From: Hydrogenothermaceae bacterium
GTDB taxonomy: Bacteria > Aquificota > Aquificia > Aquificales > Hydrogenothermaceae
Length of the DNA: 5,338 nt
Direction of reading: 5' to 3'
Assembly (NCBI GenBank): GCA_026984355.1
Contig: JALSSG010000020.1
Location: forward strand, 1-5,338
Shown piece after piece: positions 1 to 4,458 of the stretch; position 1 is the stretch's first letter; each line of letters opens with the position of its first letter. The position numbers and the translations under genes were made by a program. The notes beneath the pieces are model-generated. The model was not told the DNA's origin and searched no databases. It saw only the letters and a program-made list of their open reading frames with translations.

Positions 1-188
1 TGGAAGAAAAAAAACCAATAGTACATGTTGCATTTTTCAAAGATGAAAAACTTGTTAAATTGGAAGATGAAGTAAGGGCATTTTTACATCATAAACAAAC
101 AAAAGAAAACCCACCAGCAGAAATAATAGATATAAAATTTGTAGTAAGTGATGATATTAAATATGCGATGATTATGTACAGACAGTAG
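1..188 (+). CDS. 3' end of a small protein gene, Cse60-like (partial)
   Basis: An open frame enters from the left edge (first full codon at 3) and stops with TAG at 186-188, giving 61 C-terminal residues. The sequence runs from EEKKPIVHVAFFKDEKL to a final YAMIMYRQ. The pattern of a beta-like start (VHVAFF), an acidic LEDEVRAFL helix, then IIDIKFVVS and a terminal AMIMY resembles the small Cse60 family (about 60 residues, first described as a Bacillus sporulation protein and also found in non-sporulating bacteria). That match is from memory of the pattern and is weak; the function of such proteins is not known to me. The residues before the conserved block suggest the start lies a little upstream of the window. 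The gene is in the same reading frame as the helicase and 33 bp before it, so the two could be co-transcribed. Confidence 0.6.
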   Translation, partial: EEKKPIVHVAFFKDEKLVKLEDEVRAFLHHKQTKENPPAEIIDIKFVVSDDIKYAMIMYRQ

Positions 189-207
189 TTTTTCTTCTTT
201 TAAGATA

Positions 208-213
208 TATATT
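208..213 (+). promoter_or_regulatory. Possible -10 element immediately before the helicase start
   Basis: TATATT lies 8 bp before the ATG at 222, in a T-rich gap that has no Shine-Dalgarno sequence. If it is a sigma-70-type -10 box, transcription would begin at or next to the ATG, giving a leaderless message. No convincing -35 box is visible 16-18 bp upstream. In such AT-rich DNA a TATATT can occur by chance, and read-through from the upstream gene is an alternative source of transcript. Confidence 0.22.
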
Positions 214-221
214 TTCTATTT

Positions 222-2672
222 ATGCAGTGGATTAAACATTATAAGAGTAAAATAGCTTTTGAGAAAACTATTCCACCTGTAGAACCTAAATATGAAGATT
301 TTCAGTTTGAGAACAAAAAGTTAGAAAGATTTTTAAAAGAAAAAAATATAAGGTTATACTCTCATCAGGTAGAAGGATTAAAAGCCGTAAAAGAAGGTAA
401 AAATATAGTTGTAACTACTCCTACCGCTTCTGGAAAATCTTTCATTTATATCTTTTCTGTTTTAGAAAGGTTGGTGAAAAATCCAAATACAAGAGCTCTT
501 GTTATCTTTCCATTAAAAGCTCTGGCTAGAGACCAGTATCTAAAAATAAAAAGCATAATAGAGGAACTTGGCTTAGATATTTCTGTTAGTGTTTACGATG
601 GTGATACACCACAGGAAGAAAGACAGGATATAAAACAGTCTCCACCAAATTTCCTTATAACAACTCCAGATATGTTAAACGTTAGTATAATTCCATACCA
701 TACTAGCTGGAATTGGTTTTATGAAAATCTTGAATTTGTAGTTTTGGATGAAGTTCATACATACAGAGGTATTTTAGGTTCTCATGTTGCAAATATAATA
801 AAAAGATTAAAAAGAGTTATTAACTACTATAGAACAAAAAAAACCACGTTTATTATGAATTCAGCTACAATCTATAATCCTGCTAAATTTGCTTCTAAAT
901 TAATAGGAGAAGAGGTTTATGAAATATCCAATAATGGTGCAGGGTCGCCAGAAAGGGAAATTAAGATTTTTAGAAAATTGAAAACTTCTGATATAGCTCA
1001 ATTTATAGCTGATTTAGTGGAGCAGGATATATCAACTATAGCCTTTGTTGATAGTAGAAAAGAAACAGAGCTTCTTACACTAAGAATAAAAGAAATTCTT
1101 CAAAAAAGAGGTAGAGAAGACTTAGTAGATAAGGTAAGTCCTTATCGTTCTGGATATACACCAGAAGAAAGAAGAGAGATAGAGTTTAAAATTATGACAA
1201 GAAATGTTTTAGCTGTTATATCTACAAGTGCATTAGAATTAGGGATAGATATAGGAGAGCTAGACTGTTGTGTCCTTGTAGGATACCCGGGAACTCTTGC
1301 ACAGGTGTGGCAGAGATTTGGTAGAGCAGGTAGGAGAGACAGAAAAGCTTACAATATACTTTTCCCAAAAAGAAATGCCTTAGACCAGTATTTTGTAAAG
1401 AATCCAGAGGAACTTTTTAAAAGGAAAATGGAAGAGCCAGTTATTAATCCAGAAAATGAGTATATTTTAAAAAAACACCTTCCTTTTATGGCAAAGGAAC
1501 TACCAATTAAAATATCAGAACTTACTGAAAAAGAAAAAGAGGTAGCAAGAGTTTTATATAAAGAAAGAGTGCTAGAGTTTAAAAATCAAAAGCTTTATGC
1601 AAAGCGACAATTACCATTTAGTATAAGGTCTGCAGGTGATACTTATATTATTGTAGATATATTTAGAAATAAAAAAATTGGTACTATTCCTGATGAGCTT
1701 GTAATTTATGAAACTCATCCTGGTGCTATATACATACATAATGGAGAGAGGTATCTTGTTGAGAGCATTAATGAAGAAGAAAAAACTGTCTATGTTGCAA
1801 AGACAAGTAATACTTTTATTACAGAACCTTTAAAAGAATCAAATATACAAATCCTTTCAATTCAAGAAAGTAAAAAAATAAAAAACATAGAGCTTTTTTA
1901 TGGAAAGGTAAATGTTCAAACTTATGTGGTTGGTTATTCTGTTCGAGATTTTGAAAATGGCGAAAAACTTCAAGACTTTGTATTTTCTTCAGAAGAAAAA
2001 CTATCAAGGGAATTTGAAACAGAAGCATTCTGGTTTACAGTTCCTTCTAAATGGGAAGATGAAATAGTATATAGGAACTTAAGACATAATCTGAGAATTT
2101 TATATAACTTTTTAAGAAAGAAGGAGTATTTATATACAGGTGGAAGTGTATATTCTAATATTGTGTGGGAATATATACTTAAATTCTTGAAAACATTAGA
2201 TAAACAGCATATTTCTTTTATCTTTTCATCGTTAGACTCTTTAATTTCTAAGTTTAACCAAAGGGAGAAAGAAGAGTTTAAAGAGATAAAAAATAGAATA
2301 GTTGAAAACTCTAAATCTTTTTTAGGTGCACTTCATGGAGTTGAACATGCTCTTATAGGTATTTATCCTCTTTTTGCAATGAATGATAGATGGGATATTG
2401 GAGGTCTTTCTACAAACTTTTTTCCAGAACTTGGTAAGCCTGCAATATTTATATATGATGGTTATGAAGGAGGAGTAGGATACTCAAAAGTAGGATTTAA
2501 AAGACTTCCTGAGATGATTGAAAGTGTATATAAAAATATCTCGAAATGTAGCTGTATATCTGGTTGTCCTTCATGTATATATTCTCCTAAGTGTGGAAAC
2601 TCAAATGATTATCTTGATAAAACTGCTTCTATATTACTTGCTCATAATATAAAAAAAGAGCTTAGTAGGTAG
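222..2672 (+). CDS. DEVH-box DNA helicase, Hrq1/MrfA-like, with C-terminal cysteine cluster
   Basis: This is an 816-residue superfamily 2 helicase, presumably an ATP-dependent DNA helicase acting in cytoplasmic DNA repair. In order it shows: an upstream Q-like region LYSHQVEGL (45-53), Walker A TPTASGKS (66-73), FPLKALARDQ (96-105), TTPDML (147-152), Walker B DEVH (176-179), motif III SAT (214-216), motif IV FVDSRKETELL (275-285), motif V STSALELGIDIG (334-345) and motif VI QRFGRAGRR (364-372). The C-terminal third carries HGVEHALIG (705-713), DRWDIGG (722-728) and five cysteines (776, 778, 782, 785, 791) in a CxCxxxCPSC...PKCGN arrangement. This is the DUF1998/MZB zinc-binding region seen in the RecQ4-related Hrq1 helicases and in Bacillus subtilis MrfA (YprA), which acts in mitomycin C damage repair. 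The length is slightly above the roughly 750 residues of MrfA. The ATG is the only start codon downstream of the in-frame TAA at 201 and before the motifs, but it has no Shine-Dalgarno sequence. The orthology is inferred from architecture; the damage it acts on here is unknown. Confidence 0.93.
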   Translation: MQWIKHYKSKIAFEKTIPPVEPKYEDFQFENKKLERFLKEKNIRLYSHQVEGLKAVKEGKNIVVTTPTASGKSFIYIFSVLERLVKNPNTRALVIFPLKALARDQYLKIKSIIEELGLDISVSVYDGDTPQEERQDIKQSPPNFLITTPDMLNVSIIPYHTSWNWFYENLEFVVLDEVHTYRGILGSHVANIIKRLKRVINYYRTKKTTFIMNSATIYNPAKFASKLIGEEVYEISNNGAGSPEREIKIFRKLKTSDIAQFIADLVEQDISTIAFVDSRKETELLTLRIKEILQKRGREDLVDKVSPYRSGYTPEERREIEFKIMTRNVLAVISTSALELGIDIGELDCCVLVGYPGTLAQVWQRFGRAGRRDRKAYNILFPKRNALDQYFVKNPEELFKRKMEEPVINPENEYILKKHLPFMAKELPIKISELTEKEKEVARVLYKERVLEFKNQKLYAKRQLPFSIRSAGDTYIIVDIFRNKKIGTIPDELVIYETHPGAIYIHNGERYLVESINEEEKTVYVAKTSNTFITEPLKESNIQILSIQESKKIKNIELFYGKVNVQTYVVGYSVRDFENGEKLQDFVFSSEEKLSREFETEAFWFTVPSKWEDEIVYRNLRHNLRILYNFLRKKEYLYTGGSVYSNIVWEYILKFLKTLDKQHISFIFSSLDSLISKFNQREKEEFKEIKNRIVENSKSFLGALHGVEHALIGIYPLFAMNDRWDIGGLSTNFFPELGKPAIFIYDGYEGGVGYSKVGFKRLPEMIESVYKNISKCSCISGCPSCIYSPKCGNSNDYLDKTASILLAHNIKKELSR

Positions 2673-2675
2673 AGA

Positions 2676-3200
2676 TTATCTTTTATATAGACCTATAAGT
2701 TTTCCTTGGGCAATTATGTGGTTTAGCATTTTTTGTTCTACCTGTTCTTTTGTTGCTCCAGCAGGTAAGTTTAAGGTTGGAATATCAAGGGCATAAATCT
2801 TAAAGAAGTATCTATGAGGTTTTCCTGGTGGAGGACATGGACCACCATACCCTATATTCCTAAAGTCATTAATTCCCTGTTTTATACCATTTACAACAGC
2901 TTTTTTAGGAAAATTTTCTTCAAGGTGATTTATATTTGCTGGTATATCGTAAACTACCCAGTGAGTAAAAATTCCAATTGGTGCATCTGGGTCATCAACA
3001 ATAAGTACAAAACTTTTTGTATTTTCTGGATAGTTATTCCAGTTTAAAGGAGGAGATACATCCTGTCCATCACAGGTGTATTTTTGAGGGATAAAATCAC
3101 CATATTTGAATTTTGGACTTTTTACTTTAATAAGAGATTTTTCTTCTGAATATGCTGAGAAAAAAGCCAATACTGACAAAAATAATATAAATCTTATCAT
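2676..3200 (-). CDS. Exported YbhB/YbcL-family PEBP (Raf kinase inhibitor-like) protein
   Basis: This 174-residue protein belongs to the phosphatidylethanolamine-binding protein superfamily, bacterial YbhB/YbcL branch. The family signatures are all present: YTCDG (41-45), SPPLNW (49-54), DDPDAPIG (69-76), HWVVYDIP (80-87), GYGGPCPP (117-124) and HRYFFKIYALD (129-139). These include the conserved His80, the Asp-Pro-Asp-Ala-Pro loop and the His129-Arg130 pair that line the anion-binding pocket in this fold. An N-terminal hydrophobic stretch (MIRFILFLSVLAFFSAYS, likely cut after AYS at 18) indicates export, as in periplasmic YbcL, whereas YbhB is cytoplasmic. The ligand and cellular role of bacterial members are poorly defined, so none is assigned. 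It is the last gene of the minus-strand cluster, 64 bp after sodN. Its Shine-Dalgarno GGGAGGG sits 7 nt before the ATG and inside a strong inverted repeat. It ends 3 bp from the convergent helicase. Confidence 0.93.
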   Translation of the reverse strand: MIRFILFLSVLAFFSAYSEEKSLIKVKSPKFKYGDFIPQKYTCDGQDVSPPLNWNNYPENTKSFVLIVDDPDAPIGIFTHWVVYDIPANINHLEENFPKKAVVNGIKQGINDFRNIGYGGPCPPPGKPHRYFFKIYALDIPTLNLPAGATKEQVEQKMLNHIIAQGKLIGLYKR

Positions 3201-3206
3201 AATAAG

Positions 3207-3248
3207 ACCCTCCCTGTTTTTTTATAAAAATTAAATCTCAGGGAGGGC
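3207..3248 (-). promoter_or_regulatory. Inverted repeat that sequesters the PEBP ribosome binding site (or a weak terminator)
   Basis: CCCTCCCTG (3208-3216) and CAGGGAGGG (3239-3247) are perfect 9-bp complements around a 22-nt A/T-rich loop. On the minus-strand RNA an outer G-U pair (3248/3207) can be added. The 3' arm on that strand contains GGGAGGG, which lies 7 nt before the PEBP ATG and is the only Shine-Dalgarno available to it. The fold would therefore hide the ribosome binding site. The other reading is an intrinsic terminator after sodN: the sequence following the arm, TCTTATT, is only a poor U-tract and runs straight into the start codon. On the plus strand the repeat is followed by CTTTTC, so weak bidirectional termination is also possible. 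Seen in sequence: the repeat and the overlap. Inferred: the regulatory effect. Confidence 0.6.
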
Positions 3249-3264
3249 TTTTCAATATATCATA

Positions 3265-3756
3265 TTAGTGATGATGGTGTTCTTCTATGTGTTTTTTTCC
3301 AAAGTATACTTTTTCAAATTCATCTAAAGTTTTTCTTAGAAGGTCTATATATTTAAAGTCTACTGTCTGTTTTGTTTTCATAGCATAAAAAGATAGTTTA
3401 TGCAAAAGCTCTAACTTTTTTAGATATTTTTCATATTCTTCATGTTTATCAGGAGACACAGGTTTGACTCTTTGAGTTAAAAAGTACTGCCATACTATGT
3501 ACTGAAGTTTTTTGGCATGTTCTTCTTTGTTAACTATCCATCTTACAAGTTGATTGTATACCTGTGGATTTTTTGCCTGGGCTGATAGTTCTTTTATTTT
3601 TTTCATTGACTTTTCTATTGTAAGAATATGCTCCTGTATCATGTGAATTCTCATCTCATCATCGTAAATACCGCATGGGATTTCACAGTGGGCTAAAGTT
3701 TTAGATGATAAGCCTATTGTAAGCACAGCTATAAATGTGTATATAAACTTCCTCAT
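3265..3756 (-). CDS. sodN: Exported nickel superoxide dismutase
   Basis: NiSOD converts superoxide to hydrogen peroxide and oxygen using nickel held by the protein's own N-terminal hook. The diagnostic hook HCEIPCGIY is at residues 23-31: His23, Cys24 and Cys28 correspond to mature His1, Cys2 and Cys6, with Pro27, Gly29 and Tyr31 matching the conserved P5, G7 and Y9. The following helical region (IEKSMKKI, NQLVRWIVNKEEHAKK, QYFLTQR) fits the four-helix-bundle fold of the hexameric enzyme. Residues 1-22 form a Sec-like signal peptide (basic start, hydrophobic core, then KTLA), and a cut after Ala22 leaves His at position 1. Cytoplasmic NiSODs instead carry a short propeptide removed by SodX; no such gene is seen here. 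The mature form would be 141 residues, longer than the 117 of Streptomyces. The protein ends in HIEEHHHH, a possible extra metal site. The gene follows the coiled-coil gene by 24 bp and has a near-perfect Shine-Dalgarno, so co-transcription is likely. Confidence 0.93.
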   Translation of the reverse strand: MRKFIYTFIAVLTIGLSSKTLAHCEIPCGIYDDEMRIHMIQEHILTIEKSMKKIKELSAQAKNPQVYNQLVRWIVNKEEHAKKLQYIVWQYFLTQRVKPVSPDKHEEYEKYLKKLELLHKLSFYAMKTKQTVDFKYIDLLRKTLDEFEKVYFGKKHIEEHHHH

Positions 3757-3763
3757 CTTTCTT

Positions 3764-3771
3764 ACCTCCTT
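3764..3771 (-). promoter_or_regulatory. Strong ribosome binding site of sodN
   Basis: Read on the minus strand this is AAGGAGGT, a near-complete match to the anti-Shine-Dalgarno, 7 nt before the sodN ATG. It lies in the 24-bp gap after the coiled-coil gene and supports both the chosen start (so the complete signal peptide) and efficient translation of sodN. Unlike the PEBP site it has no obvious complementary partner nearby. Confidence 0.85.
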
Positions 3772-3780
3772 ATTTTGTTG

Positions 3781-4308
3781 TTAGCTTCCTAATGCATATT
3801 TTTCCTGTATATGTCTTATTTTTCTATTTAAGTAATCTGTTAAATTTTGAAGTTCTTGTAATAGGTAGTTGTACTCTTTCCTTAATTTTTCTCTTCTTTT
3901 TTCCAGTTCTTCTTCTTTTTGTATAAGTTTATCTTCTTCTTCTACTAACTGCTGATATTTTTTCCTTAGCTGGTCTATTTTATCACTTATTTCAAATGCT
4001 TTTTCTATTAATTTTTGTCTTTGTTGCATTAGTCTTTCATATTCCCTTGGAGAATCTGCATGTTGTAAATATTTTCTGTGGTATCTAATTTTTTGTTTTG
4101 TTTCTATAAGCTTATGTTCCAGATTTCTTATTTCTCTTGAAACTTCTAAAACTTCTTCTTCTTTTTTAGTCAGTTCTTCTCTTACTTTTGTAAGTTCTTT
4201 TTCTGTTTCTTCTATCATCTGTGCTATTTGGTCTAGATGTTTTTCTATACTTTCTACTCTTTTTCTTAGTTTATCTACTTCTGAGGTTAAAGGTTTTAAT
4301 TCTTTCAT
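3781..4308 (-). CDS. Coiled-coil protein resembling the zinc-ribbon (CT398/FlgZ-like) family without its ribbon
   Basis: This 175-residue protein is almost entirely charged heptad-like helix, with no signal peptide, membrane segment or cysteine, so it should be cytoplasmic. Two long helical blocks (about 1-82 and 90-172) are separated by ADSPREYERL (84-93). That break, a Ser-Pro-(Arg/Lys)-Glu-Tyr turn in the middle of an antiparallel coiled coil, resembles the N-terminal hairpin of the CT398/HP0958 (FlgZ) family (about 240 residues). Those proteins continue into a four-cysteine zinc ribbon, which is absent here. The ribbon is not lost by an obvious frameshift: only 24 bp separate the stop from sodN. 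The family link is a pattern impression; low-complexity coiled coils give misleading similarity, so the function is unknown. It is first in the minus-strand cluster with sodN and PEBP and has a strong Shine-Dalgarno (AAGGAGG, 7 nt before ATG). Confidence 0.85.
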   Translation of the reverse strand: MKELKPLTSEVDKLRKRVESIEKHLDQIAQMIEETEKELTKVREELTKKEEEVLEVSREIRNLEHKLIETKQKIRYHRKYLQHADSPREYERLMQQRQKLIEKAFEISDKIDQLRKKYQQLVEEEDKLIQKEEELEKRREKLRKEYNYLLQELQNLTDYLNRKIRHIQEKYALGS

Positions 4309-4315
4309 AAGGTCC

Positions 4316-4322
4316 CCTCCTT
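4316..4322 (-). promoter_or_regulatory. Ribosome binding site of the coiled-coil gene
   Basis: On the minus strand this is AAGGAGG, followed by 7 nt and the ATG at 4308. It fixes the start of the first gene in the sodN cluster. The spacing is the same 7 nt as for the two downstream genes. Confidence 0.8.
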
Positions 4323-4361
4323 AGTTTTTGTTTTTAAATTTAAGAAAATTTTTGTACTAAT
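4323..4361. other. AT-rich junction between the sodN cluster and the tnpB element
   Basis: About 39 bp of almost pure A/T separate the coiled-coil Shine-Dalgarno from the first hairpin of the tnpB leader. The minus-strand cluster promoter should lie here or further right, inside the element end. I see no convincing -35/-10 pair on the minus strand. TTTTTAAAT occurs at 4331-4339 and again at 4369-4377 in the loop of the adjacent hairpin; this may be chance in such a sequence. The left boundary of the element probably falls in this stretch but cannot be fixed from one copy. Confidence 0.4.
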
Positions 4362-4383
4362 TCCACTCTTTTTAAATAGTGGA
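4362..4383 (+). repeat. Subterminal hairpin, likely left-end structure of the IS element
   Basis: TCCACT (4362-4367) and AGTGGA (4378-4383) form a perfect 6-bp stem with a 10-nt T/A-rich loop. Small subterminal hairpins of this kind are the single-strand recognition structures of Y1 transposases in the IS200/IS605 family. Its position about 75 bp before tnpB fits a left end. The palindrome is seen; its role is inferred. Confidence 0.45.
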
Positions 4384-4392
4384 TACAGCACA

Positions 4393-4406
4393 CTGGTGAA
4401 AGCCAG
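4393..4406 (+). repeat. Small hairpin with a GNRA-type loop in the tnpB leader
   Basis: CTGGT (4393-4397) can pair with GCCAG (4402-4406), with one terminal U-G pair, around the loop GAAA (4398-4401). As RNA on the plus strand this is a classic GNRA tetraloop hairpin. It lies 9 nt after the left-end hairpin and upstream of the putative tnpB promoter, so it would be transcribed only from a promoter further left. Confidence 0.4.
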
Positions 4407-4427
4407 AACTTTTCTTTATCATTCTAA

Positions 4428-4443
4428 CTTATTCTATAATAAG
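4428..4443 (+). promoter_or_regulatory. Putative tnpB promoter -10 box inside a small palindrome
   Basis: TATAAT at 4435-4440 is a perfect -10 consensus, 18 bp before the tnpB ATG. It lies within CTTATT-CTAT-AATAAG (4428-4443), a 6-bp palindrome. No good -35 hexamer is found at 4412-4417 (TTCTTT). Starting about 7 nt downstream would leave a leader of only about 12 nt, shortening or removing the weak AAAGGG (4444-4449) ribosome site. Weak expression would be usual for a transposon gene. The box may also be chance in A/T-rich DNA. Confidence 0.35.
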
Positions 4444-4458
4444 AAAGGGCTTTGGAAA

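Noticed and set aside
1819..2028. Minus-strand open frame of 69 codons inside the helicase gene
   Set aside because: It is antisense to a well-supported helicase, with no recognisable motif or start signal.
2646..2690. Intrinsic terminator of the PEBP gene on the minus strand (A/T stem plus T7)
   Set aside because: The stem is all A/T apart from one pair, has a long loop and lies largely inside the helicase gene. It is too weak to list as a terminator and is kept only as a low-interest note.
2814..3047. Plus-strand open frame of 77 codons opposite the PEBP gene
   Set aside because: It is a shadow of the PEBP coding sequence, rich in Ile/Trp/Tyr as expected from its complement, with no family features.
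3265..3300. The His-rich end of sodN as an artificial affinity tag
   Set aside because: The run is four histidines after EE, coded by mixed CAC/CAT codons, with native intergenic sequence and the next gene of the cluster following. It looks natural.
4323..4458. A small protein gene or tnpA remnant between the coiled-coil gene and tnpB
   Set aside because: No frame here gives a Y1 transposase motif (HUH or catalytic Tyr context). The stretch is short and is explained by element-end hairpins.
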